From assembly GCF_038502225.1 (NCBI RefSeq), contig NC_091369.1, positions 4,315,017 through 4,379,016 on the forward strand: a stretch of 64,000 nt of DNA, given 5' to 3'. This document shows, piece by piece, positions 34,471-46,500 of the stretch. The notes under the pieces are model-generated. The model was given only the letters and a program-made list of their open reading frames with translations, searched no databases and had not been told where the DNA came from. The stretch comes from Cherax quadricarinatus (Eukaryota; Arthropoda; Malacostraca; Decapoda; Parastacidae). The translations under genes were made by a program, and so were the position numbers. Position 1 is the first letter of the stretch; each line of letters opens with the position of its first letter.

Positions 34471-37400
34471 GGGACAGTGTGTGGGACAGTTGTTATCCCC
34501 TTCCTGGGACAGTGTGGGGTTGTTATATACTGCCTGGGACAGTGTGGGGCTGTTATATACTGCCTGGGACAGTGTGGGGCTGTTATATACTGCCTGGGAC
34601 AGTGTGGGGTTGTTATATACTGCCTGGGACAGTGTGGGGCTGTTATATACTGCCTGGGACAGTGTGGAGTTGTTATATACTGCCTGGGACAGTGTGGGGT
34701 TGTTATATACTGCCTGGGACAGTGTGGGGTTGTTATATACTGCCTGGGACAGTGTGGGGCTGTTATATACTGCCTGGGACAGTGTGGGGCTGTTATATAC
34801 TGCCTGGGACAGTGTGGAGTTGTTATATACTGCCTGGGACAGTGTGGGGTTGTTATATACTGCCTGGGACAGTGTGGGGTTGTTATATACTGCCTGGGAC
34901 AGTGTGGGGTTGTTATATACTGCCTGGGACAGTGTGGGGCTGTTATATACTGCCTGGGACAGTGTGGGGTTGTTATATACTGCCTGGGACAGTGTGGGGT
35001 TGTTATATACTGCCTGGGGCAGTGTGGGGCTGTTATATACTGCCTGGGACAGTGTGGGGCTGTTATATACCGCCTGGGACAGTGTGGGGCTGTTATATAC
35101 TGCCTCCCCTCAAGGAAGGTTCCTTGATGTTGGTGAGGGGCTCTTGATTTAGGGAATTGGATCTGTGCTCCAGTTCCCCGACCCCTCAAGGAAGGTTCCT
35201 TGATGTTGGTGAGGGGCTCTTGATTTAGGGAATTGGATCTGTGCTCCAGTTCCCCGAATTAAGCCTGAATGCCTTCCACATCCCCCCCCAGGCGCTGTAT
35301 AATCCTCCGGGTTTAGCGCTTCCCCCTTGATTATAATAATAATAATCCAGTTCCCCGAATTAAGCCTGAATGCCTTCCACATCCCCCCCAGGTGCTGTAT
35401 AATCCTCCAGGTTTAGCGCTTCCCCTTGATTATAATAATAATAATAATAATATATACTGCCTGGGGCAGTGTGGGGCTGTTATATACTGCCTGGGGCAGT
35501 GTGGGGCTGTTATATACTGCCTGGGACAGTGTGGGGTTGTTACATACTGCCTGGGACAGTGTGGGGTTGTTATATACTGCCTGGGACAGTGTGGGGTTGT
35601 TATATACTGCCTGGGACAGTGTGGGGCTGTTATATACTGCCTGGGACAGTGTGGGGTTGTTATATACTGCCTGGGACAGTGTGGGGTTGTTATATACTGC
35701 CTGGGGCAGTGTGGGGCTGTTATATACTGCCTGGGACAGTGTGGGATTGTTATATACTGCCTGGGACAGTGTGGGGTTGTTATATACTGCCTGGGACAGT
35801 GTGGGGTTGTTATATACTGCCTGGGACAGTGTGGGGTTGTTATATACTGCCTGGGGCAGTGTGGGGCTGTTATATACTGCCTGGGACAGTGTGGGGTTGT
35901 TATATACTGCCTGGGACAGTGGGGGGTTGTTATATACTGCCTGGGATAGTGTGGGGTTGTTATATACTGCCTGGGACAGTGTGGGGTTGTTATATACTGC
36001 CTGGGAGAGTGTGGGGTTGTTATATACTGCCTGGGATAGTGTGGGGTTGTTATATACTGCCTGGGATAGTGTGGGGTTGTTATATACTGCCTGGGATAGT
36101 GTGGGGTTGTTATATACTGCCTAGGATAGTGTGGGGTTGTTATATACTGCCTAGGACAGTGTGGGGTTGTTATACACTGCCTAGGACAGTGTGGGGTTGT
36201 TATATACTGCCTGGGACAGTGTGGGGCTGTTATACACTGCCTGGGATAGTGTGGGGTTGTTATATACTGCCTGGGACAGTGTGGGGTTGTTATACACTGC
36301 CTGGGATAGTGTGGGGTTATTATATACTGCCTGGGACAGTGTGGGGTTGTTATATACTGCCTGGGATAGTGGGGGGTTGTTACATACTGCCTAGGACAGT
36401 GTGATGTTGTTATACACTGCCTGGGACAGTGTGGGGTTGTTATATACTGCCTGGGATAGTGTGGGGTTGTTACATACTGCCTAGGACAGTGTGGGGTTGT
36501 TATACACTGCCTAGGACAGTGTGGGGTTGTTATATACTGCCTGGGATAGTGGGGGGTTGTTACATACTGCCTAGGACAGTGTGGGGTTGTTATACACTGC
36601 CTGGGACAGTGTGGGGTTATACACTGCCTAGGACAGTGTGGGGTTGTTATACACTACCTGGGACAGTGTGGGGTTATACACTGCCTGGGACAGTGTGGGG
36701 TTGTTATACACTGCCTGGGACAGTGTGGGGTTATACACTGCCTGGGACAGTGTGGGGTTATACACTGCCTGGGACAGTGTGGGGGTATTATACACTGCCT
36801 GGGACAGTGTGGGGTTGTTATGCACTACCTGGGACAGTGTGGGGTTGTTATGCACTGCCTGGGACAGTGTGGGGTTGTTATACACTACCTGGGACAGTGT
36901 GGGGTTGTTATGCACTGCCTGGGACAGTGTGGGGTTGTTATACACTACCTGGGACAGTGTGGGGTTGTTATGCACTGCCTGGGACAGTGTGGGGTTGTTA
37001 TACACTACCTGGGACAGTGTGGGGTTGTTATACACTGCCTGGGACAGTGTGGGGTTGTTATACACTGCCTGGGACAGTGTGGGGTTGTTATGCACTACCT
37101 GGGACAGTGTGGGGTTGTTATGCACTGCCTGGGACAGTGTGTGGTTGTTATACACTACCTGGGACAGTGTGGGGTTGTTATGCACTACCTGGGACAGTGT
37201 GGGGTTGTTATGCACTACCTGGGACAGTGTGTGGTTGTTATACACTACCTGGTACAGTGTGTGTGGTTGTTATACACTACCTGGGACAGTGTGTGGTTGT
37301 TATACACTACCTGGGACAGTGTGGGGTTGTTATGCACTACCTGGGACAGTGTGGGGTTGTTATACACTGCCTGGGACAGTGTGTGGTTGTTATACACTAC

Positions 37401-38880
37401 CTGGGACAGTGTGGGGTTGTTATGCACTACCTGGGACAGTGTGTGGTTGTTATACACTGCCTGGGACAGTGTGGGGTTGTTATGCACTACCTGAGACAGT
37501 GTGTGGTTGTTATACACTACCTGGGACAGTGTGTGGTTGTTATACACTACCTGGGACAGTGTGTGGTTGTTATACACTGCCTGGGACAGTGTGTGGTTGT
37601 TATACACTACCTGGGACAGTGTGTGGTTGTTATACACTACCTGGGACAATGTGTGGTTGTTATACACTGCCTGGGACAGTGTATGGTTATGCACTACCTG
37701 GGACAGTGTGTAGTTGTTATACACTGCCTGGGACAGTGTGTGGTTGTTATGTACTGCCTGGGACAGTATGTGGTTGTTATACACTGCCTGGGACAGTGTG
37801 GGGTTGTTATACACTACCTGGGACAGTGTGTGGTTGTTATACACTACCTGGGACAATGTGTGGTTGTTATACACTACCTGGGACAGTGTATGGTTGTTAT
37901 ACACTACCTGGTACAATTTGTGGTTGTTATACACTACCTCGGACAGTGTGGGGTTGTTATACACTGCCTGGGACAGTGTGGGGTTGTTATACACTACCTG
38001 GGACAGTGTGTGGTTGTTATACACTACCTGGGACAGTGTGTGGTTTTTATACACTACCTGGGACAATGTGTGGTTGTTATACACTACCTGGGACAGTGTG
38101 ATGTTGTTATACACTACCTGGGACAGTGTGTGGTTGTTATACACTACCTGGGACAGTGTGATGTTGTTATACACTACCTGGGACAGTGTGTGGTTGTTAT
38201 ACACTACCTGGGACAGTGTGTGGTTGTTATACACTACCTGGGACAGTGTGTGGTTGTTATACACTACCTGGTACAGTGTGTGGTTGTTATACACTACCTG
38301 GGACAGTGTGATGTTGTTATACACTACCTGGGACAGTGTGTGGTTGTTATACACTACCTGGGACAGTGTGTGGTTGTTATACACTACCTGGGACAGTGTG
38401 TGGTTGTTATACACTACCTGGGACAGTGTGTGGTTGTTATACACTACCTGGGATAATGTGTGGTTGTTATACACTACCTGGGACAATGTGTGGTTTTTAT
38501 ACACTACCTGGGACAATGTGTGGTTTTTATACACTACCTGGGACAATGTGTGGTTGTTATACACTACCTGGGACAGTGTGTGGTTGTTATACACTACCTG
38601 GTACAATGTGTGGTTTTTATACACTACCTGGGACAATGTGTGGTTGTTATACACTACCTGGGACAGTGTGTGGTTGTTATACACTACCTGGGACAATGTG
38701 TGGTTGTTATACACTACCTGGGACAGTGTGTGGTTTTTATACACTACCTGGGACAATGTGTGGTTGTTATACACTACCTGGGACAGTGTGTGGTTTTTAT
38801 ACACTACCTGGGACAATGTGTGGTTTTTATACACTACCTGGGACAATGTGTGGTTGTTATACACTACCTGGAACAGTGTA
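34471..38880. repeat. 30-bp minisatellite between ATP6AP2 and HTT
   Basis: About 135 units of 30 bp; left-end consensus TGCCTGGGACAGTGTGGGGT plus TGTTATATAC. Units change in order along the array: TATATAC to TATACAC from about 36170, TGCCTG to TACCTG from about 36650, GTGTGGGG to GTGTGTGG from about 37140, and GACAATGTG or GGTTTTTAT variants right of 38040. Interrupted by SINE-F at 35104-35452. Stop-free units give long artefact frames in all plus frames and at least one minus frame. Confidence 0.97.
35104..35452 (-). mobile_element. SINE-F insertion, partly triplicated, inside the minisatellite
   Basis: Minus-oriented SINE-F: two successive CCTCAAGGAAGGTTCCTTGA heads and two AATTAAGCCTGAATGCCTTC-to-GATTATAATAATAATAAT ends. 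The junctions with the array repeat TATATACTGCCT on both sides, consistent with a target duplication or recombination between units. Confidence 0.85.
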
Positions 38881-39416
38881 CAGAATGTTGGGTATACTTT
38901 GCCTGCCACAGTGTACGGGATGATTGTTATATCTTGCCATGGATAGTGAAGATCTATGGAACAGTTGCTAGTTCTCATGGACAGAAAATCTTGAAAACAA
39001 TTGTTGTGTTCTGTTTCGTACAGGAAAAGTGTACAAAATGGTTATATCTGACAAGGACTGTGCACAGAGCGGTTGCTGTTCACTGTTGGGTATGAGGTGT
39101 GTGAAAAGGTTTTGATAATAAGTTATTACAAGGACCCCATTGGAAATAAGTCACTTTGACTTTTTTTGGGGTTATTTTGGGCAATCTACACATATACTAC
39201 ACTATGTATGATATAATTTATGTAACTATTTGTGTACTTGTTCCTAAATAAACTTACCTACTAAATGCAATAGTTGTTATACTTTGCAGAGAGGGACTTC
39301 AGCTGTGACCTTGGTGGAATGTAGACAACTAACTCTGCCCTGCCCTGAGCATTGGTGACCAACTAAGCTCGTAGTGAACTTAACTTTTATATCCTTCACA
39401 GGACTTGGAAAAAACC
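38881..39416 (+). promoter_or_regulatory. HTT: HTT 5' flank, possible 5' UTR splice acceptor
   Basis: Contains a LINE-D 3' end remnant (39115-39262, minus) and about 150 bp of unique sequence before the start codon. TTTTATATCCTTCACAG at 39386-39402 is a strong polypyrimidine plus AG acceptor 15 bp before the ATG, which suggests that the first coding exon is preceded by a noncoding exon further upstream. Confidence 0.5.
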
Positions 39417-39610
39417 ATGGCAGCCCTTGAGAAGTTGATTCGTGCCTTTGAGGCAGTAAAACTGTCCCAGGGAGGCAATGGTACAAATGGAGGTGCTCCC
39501 TCAATGACAGCAGCTGGGGCCCAGGCTGGCGAGCAACGCCCTGCAGAGCACCCCAGAACTATGGCCTCGCTAGCATCGTCACTGTCACAGCAGAGTCAGG
39601 GATTGCTCAG
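39417..39610 (+). CDS. HTT: HTT coding exon 1 (N17, no polyQ)
   Basis: ATG in a good Kozak context (AAAACCATGG). Residues 1-17 match the human amphipathic N17 in pattern (LEKL, AFE, K). After it comes a Ser/Gly/Asn/Ala-rich stretch with only two short Gln pairs. Donor CTCAG|GTGAAG, phase 2. An in-frame Met four codons upstream (GAAAAAACC region) is not an ATG, so 39417 is the start. Confidence 0.95.
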
Positions 39611-40444
39611 GTGAAGAGCATTGAATCAGTTCAAAGTATTAGTACATACTTAAATTGTACTATTGTTCATTTAGCTACCTCTCATTATTTGTATATTTAA
39701 AAAGCTACTTAATAACCCATGTCTAGTTCTTAAGTAATTTTTAAGCATTACGATTAGTCTTCCCAAAATGCATCACATGCTAGTAGCTTCCTTTTGTGCC
39801 TAACAATATTTGATTAAACTTGAACTGCATTACCTGTATAGTGAAGAAAAATAAAATTATTGTTATTATTAACTCAGTTTTTAAGTACGAATGTCTTGGA
39901 TTCTGAATGGTCTTGAAATTACCTTCACTGTTAAATGAAATCATTAAAGCTTCCCTGTTTGAAAATAGTGTACTATACAGTGTTTACCTGAATAGGTGAA
40001 TAATTAAATTACTATCAGTTGTTTTGTCAATAGGTGTTAAAAAGTACTGTATATAAAAAATATCATAAGCTATTTTATGAGATTTTGTACAGTCAAAGGT
40101 TGTCCATACAAATTTGTGAACTTCGGTATTTACATATTTTGACTGTCCAGTGCTTATATGAAAGGCAACAAGTGAATTGATTCAGTTATGCAATAGTTTT
40201 CTGGCTCAGTGGCTCTCCCATGCACCAGTCTCTGTTCCAGCCATTATTTCTATGAATGTCAGTGTTGTATTTACCAGATTAAAGTGATGTATTACAGATT
40301 TGGTCTTCGAAATAAAATGAACCAAAATTTATTAGGTAGACTTAACTCTGTATTATTTGTAGTTTCGAGCATCATGGGGTTTTATTGTATTCTCTATCAA
40401 TCTGTGTATCTATCTATCTATATGTATATATATATATATATATA

Positions 40445-40534
<90 letters not shown>

Positions 40535-43500
40535 TACTGTACACTGTAAATTAATTTTTTTATTTTCCTTGCCAGTAAAAAAGATCAAGTACTGAGTAGC
40601 AAAGAGAAAGCTTCCACATGTTCCATCATAGCTGATGCACTAGTTGGGGCTAAACCCACAGAGATACAGAAGTTGCTCTCAGTTGGCATAGAGACTTTGC
40701 TGCTGCTGACGGCTGATACGGATCCAGATGTCAGGATGAATGCCAATGAGTCACTGAATAGAGTTATCAGAGTAAGGCATTTTGAAAATTCATATTGATA
40801 TTCACTGTTCTGTGTAAATTTTTTTTTTTTTGCTCTCTAGCCCTGGGTAGTCCAAATTAAATATGCCATGTTCCTGTTAATACTCATCTTTCAAGATGCC
40901 AGTAAGGTTTGTACTCTCACTGTCTGCTCTTTGACTGCCTTTTTCACCCAAAATGCTCTGTATAACTTAGGGGTGTTTCATGCAAGAGGTGTAATGTTAT
41001 CCAAAATTGTACAAATAATGTATCGTGTAGATATAAATTGATTGATCGATTGATCAATTCAGGCGTCACCATTCTCTCTCTCTCTCTCTCTCGTCAACAA
41101 CTGTGCACTTTCTATAGATGGTTATTGTAATTTTTCAGCATTTCTAGGGACCCTCTATTTGCCTTTGATATTTTTTGGCAGTACCTATTGCTTTTCAAGA
41201 TGTTCTTTAAGGATGAATGTTTACTTTGCCTGAAACACCGGATTTATGATACCCATTTTGACTGCCCAGTTGTCCCACTGTCAGGGTGCACTAACTTGTT
41301 TGTTTGCGATGCTTCCTATATGTGGATAACTTAAGTGTAATGAACACTCGTCATTGTTCAATAATAACCCACATGGAGACAGAAACTCTGAAGATTAACT
41401 GATGTGTATATTTTGATATGTTGAGGGTAGAATGGTCCCTCATTTGGGGCCCATTTTTATTAGACTGTACCCATTTTTATTAGTGCTTTACCCCATATGA
41501 CTACCTCCTTCTTTGGAGGGCTTGACACCCCTGTGTGCTCACTTTATAGGGGTACTCTGTTGCCTGCTGCCTCAGGCTTAGGTTCATAGGGGGTTAGCCA
41601 GCTACATTCCCGGGTTCTGGGGGCTCCTCATAACCCAGGTTTCAGCAGCTTGTCTATCTACTCTGTCTGGTACCTAGGAATGGCATGATGTGATGCACTT
41701 TGAGGCCCCCTTTATTTCCGAGAGCCTTGTTCATATATCTTGACTACATTCTATGTACTACATTGGACAGGGATTCTTACATTTGATGCCACAGGCTGTT
41801 TCACAATGGCCAACACTGTCTTTTTGACTAAAGCTCTTGCTCTCCTTTAATTTTGAAGAGTTTCTTTTTCTTCTCCAGGATCTACCAAGTACTGTACTCC
41901 AAGGAAAGTTGTGTCTTCTGACTCTTTTACTCTGCATTTCAGTATACAGGAGGGCCCCATTCTTATAACTGTTGTGTTCCTGATACCTTGGCAATAAGTG
42001 AAAATCACTGGCAGGTGGAAAAAGAGTAGTTTTTCAATACTGAATGCATCTAAAACACCTGATAATGTGTTTACACTTTTTTTTTTTTTTCAACAAGTCG
42101 GCCGTCTCCCACCGAGGCAGGGTGACCCAAAAAAGAAAGAAAATCCCCAAAAAGAAAATACTTTCATCATCATTCAACACTTTCACCACACTCACACATT
42201 ATCACTGTTTTTGCAGAGGTGCTCAGAATACAACAGTTTAGAAGCATATACATATAAAGATACACAACATATAAAATGCCCTAGTAACCCCTTCTGCTGT
42301 AAACTGTAAAAGGAGAAACCAATATGTGTTGAAAGAAAGAAAGAAGACCCAAACCCCTCCTTTAAAGTGCAGGCATTGTACTTCCCATTTCCAGGACTCA
42401 AGTCCGACTTATCATATATTAAGTACAGCCAGGCATAAAAAAACAGATGCATAAGTAAAATATGTACACACTACATACAATACTTACCTTAAAATATGAC
42501 TTTAGTTGCCTTTCCCTTGTGAAACATGGCAGAAAAGTGGAAAAAGCACTGAATATAATGAACAATGGTTCAGTTGAAAAACCACTGAAAATGTGGAACA
42601 CCAAAAAGAGGGTGTCAAATATGCAGAGCCTTAATGTACCTTGATCTACGCTTAAGGTGAAGTTCCTGTCCAGAATTTGCTTTCCCAACTGTCCTCTAGA
42701 AGTCCTATTATGCTTAGTTTTATAACATTATTTTACCTTTATATTGATGGATGCACTATGTGGGTGTGCCTATGCTTGTTGCTCCTCTTATCATAATAAG
42801 TAACAGGTTGTGGTTGTAAATGACAGCATAACAACTTTATAAATAAAATGCCATAACCCAAATACTGCATCTTATTTACATACTGTTGGTATATTCTGCT
42901 ATTGTATTGCCAAGTTATGTCTGGACATAAAGATGGCATTTGGCCTTGTTGGGGAATAGAGAGCTGAGAATCTGTGTGAATGAGGTGTGGCAAATATTAG
43001 GTGGCCCCCAGGACATCATTTATTACTTAAAGTGTAGTGACAGTGGGATACATTCATTACAGTAGCTATTAAAAAAATAAATCCCAACGAACTACAGTAA
43101 CTCTAGACTATATTTTACTTTCTCAGTCAATAAACAGAACTGTATGTTTTGGCTGTATTACTCTTAAACAAGCTCTTAATTTTTTCTGGAATATATTAAT
43201 TAAGTCACATTTTTTTTATTCTGCATGAAATGTATACAGTATATGTATATGCATTATTGTAACTGCTCCAAAAAATTGTAAATTATATATTGTTCCATAA
43301 TCTTCAATGTCTGTCATCCTTTTATGTTTGTATTTCTAAGTTAAAATTGTTTCATTACTTTATAAATCAATAAGAGAGATTTATATATGCATGGCAAATT
43401 TCAGAGTCTGTCAGAAACTCAGTTGGGCAAAATTCAAGTTGAACTGTACAAGGAAATCAAGAAGAATGGGTCGGTGAGGAGCCTGCGGGCGGCTCTGTCT

Positions 43501-46500
43501 AGATTTGCTGCACTGTGCCATCACATCAGGTGTGTATCTTGCAGCAGACTCTTTAACTAACAAAAAGGCACAATACTGTGACCGGAACAATACACAATAT
43601 CTGTCTGCTGGCCTATATATACTGCCCCCTTCTCTCCTTTATGTTAGTGTGACTGTAAATGGTCCAAGTCTGACCAAAACGTCGTCTTAAGCTCCTCTCT
43701 CTTATATGTGGGTTATTAGTGTATTGAGTAGAATCTTTTTCTTTGCTGAAGTGATGTATGGTTGTTATTGAGAATACTGGGGCTGTGGAGTCTGCACATA
43801 AAAGCTTCGACTCTGACTCCTTTATTTATGGCACCTCCAACTCCAGCTCCTTTAATTACATTTTATGAACTCCAATTCCAACTTCAGTAACCCAAGAATT
43901 GCTTCCAACTCCGACTCCACGACTCCGACTCCATATCTTTGGAGTATACTATCCGGAATTTTGTATTGCCTATGTATTCAAATTTTTTTTTTACCCTTTC
44001 AAGGTACCAAGATGCTGATGAGAGGCTTTTGATCTGATGAATTGGAGCCACCCTCCCTTTTATTGAATCAAACTTCTATTCCCCAGGCACTGTATGATCC
44101 CCATGGGTTTAGTGCTTCGAAGTTAATATACAGTAACAATAATGCTGCACTTGAAAATAATTGAAATTATGTATGAGACAGAGTGGGTAATCTAAATGAC
44201 TTGAACTCTACAGGTTTTGGGTCAACTGAGCTCATGGATTGATGAATGGATGCTGAATTTTTTTAATGCACTGGCTGTCTCCCACCTAGAAACATCATTT
44301 ATTCAAGTCTTGCTAACTTGTTTCCCTGAATCCCTTCATAAATGTTACCTTGCTCACACTCCAACCATAAAACCAACTTGTCTGCACTCAGTCTGATCTA
44401 TAACACACTCACATGGAATTTATAGTATACAAAATGATAATAGGGAAGTGGGTTATAATCCTTACTCTCTTAGTCATGCATGTTGTAAGGAAAATAAGTC
44501 ACTTTGTCTGACTTTGGATTTTTTTTCTTTTTTTTCAACAAGGCGGCCATCTCTCACTGAGGCAAGGTGACCCAAAAAGAAAGAAAATCCCCTAAAGGAA
44601 AATACTTTCATCGTCATTCAACACTTTCACCTCACTCACACATAATCAATGTCTTTGTAGAGGTGCCCAGATACAACAGTTTAGAAGCATTGGATTATCC
44701 TATGTAATTTGTACTATGTATGATAATTGTACTTATGTGTACCTGTGCCTAAGTAAACTTACTGGCATGAGCTTTGAGCAAGATGGTCTGTATGATATTT
44801 ACCCATAGGTAAATATCATACAGACCATCTGATATTTAAAGTTGCTTAAGTCCAGGTTTATACTCTGTCATAATCCTGTGTGTCTGTATTTTTCTGTTGT
44901 ATCTTTCTTAAAAATCATTATAATCACTTTAATTTTTTTTTTCAGGCCTCAGAAAGGTCGAGCCTACGTTCAAAACCTTTTACCATACGTGACACGAATG
45001 GCTCGCCGGCCAGAAGAACCCCTGTTAGAAACACTTGCTGCTGCTCTTGAAAAAATTATGCCAACTCTTGGTCATTTCACTAATGACAATGAAATTAAGA
45101 ATCTTCTTAAGGCATTTCTTCCCAATCTTAGCCACACCTCCTCGGCTGTCCGCCGCTCAGCCGTATCCTCTCTCACAGTTCTCTGCCGTCATTCTCGGAA
45201 GCCGCCAATGTTCCTGGGCTGGCTGCTGAGCACCATTCTGCAGATCCTGGTACCAGTCCAAAATGATATACCAACAAGCCAAGCTCTTGGCTGCCTTCTG
45301 TGCCTACGCTCATTGGTGCCTCATATAGGGGAACTATGTGCTCCTGTTATACCCTCAGATACACACCATGCACACCATACCACTCATCTACACCCGGCAG
45401 AGTATACTGTCTCATATGATCAGATGCTTCAGGTAAGCATTAGAATTTTTGGTAAATTAGACACATGTACAACACTTGGGTATCTTTATTGTGGAAATGT
45501 TTCTCCCTACAGCTGCATCATCAATCCAGTACAAAGAGGATTAGTGAATTTTCAGATCTTCACTGTTCTTCTTTGTACTGGACTGATGAAGCCACTGTGT
45601 GGTAAAATGTTTCTACAGTAAAGACACCCAAATTTTGCACATGTGTGTAATTGATCAACTTGTCTGCTCTTTGAACCATTCATCTACATTAGAATTTGTG
45701 CTCATACAATATACGTTTTTTATCAAGGTTATGATCAGTATAAGAGGGAGATGAAATTTTTTTTTATTTGTAGTTTCATCATTCATCGAAGAAAAAGGTT
45801 CAAGGAAGGTACCTTAATTGTGAGGTAGTTTCTTAGATCAAATCTGATTACCTCTCACTCTCCAGGTGTTGTATGACCCATAAGAGTTTAGTGCTTTGTA
45901 AGAATATAATAATAATCATGTAAAAAAGGTTGGAAACTAAGAGTTTAGCACATGTGTGAAAAACTTTGAATCAGGATTTGTTTTTATTGACAGCATGAAA
46001 GAATAACAAGATGGGGAGGGAGTAAACATTCATTTTATTGTATTAAATAGTACAGTGGAACATTACCTATGGAGGCAAAGAAGGGAATGTATAAGAGTAT
46101 AGTGGTTCCAACACTCTTATATGGGTGTGAAGCTTGGGTTGTAAATGCTGCAGCGAGGAGCTGGCTGGAGGCAGTGGAGATGTCCTGTCTAAGGGCAAAG
46201 TGTGGTGTAAATATTAGGGGGAGAATTCGTAGTGTGGAAATTAGGAGGTGTGGAGTTACAAAAAGTATTAGTCAGAGGGCTGAAGAAGGGCTGTTGAGGT
46301 GGTTTGGTCATTTTGAGAGAATGGAACAAAGTAGAATGACTTGGAAAGCGTATAAATCTGTTGGGAAAGGAAGGCGGGGTAGGGGTCATCCTTGAAAAGG
46401 TTGGAGGGAGTGGGTAAAGGAGGTTTTGTGGGCGAGGGGCTTGGTCTTCCAGCAAGCATGCGTGAGCATGTTAGATAGGAGTGAATGGAGACGAATGGTT

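Noticed and set aside
34285..39095. Many overlapping 200-675 codon frames on both strands with YILPG, LYTAWDS and TLSQVVYNN repeats
   Set aside because: The 30-bp unit is a multiple of three without stops, so it opens several frames at once. Indels in single units merely switch frame. Not proteins.
42272..42350. A separate small gene inside the LINE-C2 tail
   Set aside because: The patch matches the SINE-E 3' end; insertion or gene conversion between repeats explains it.
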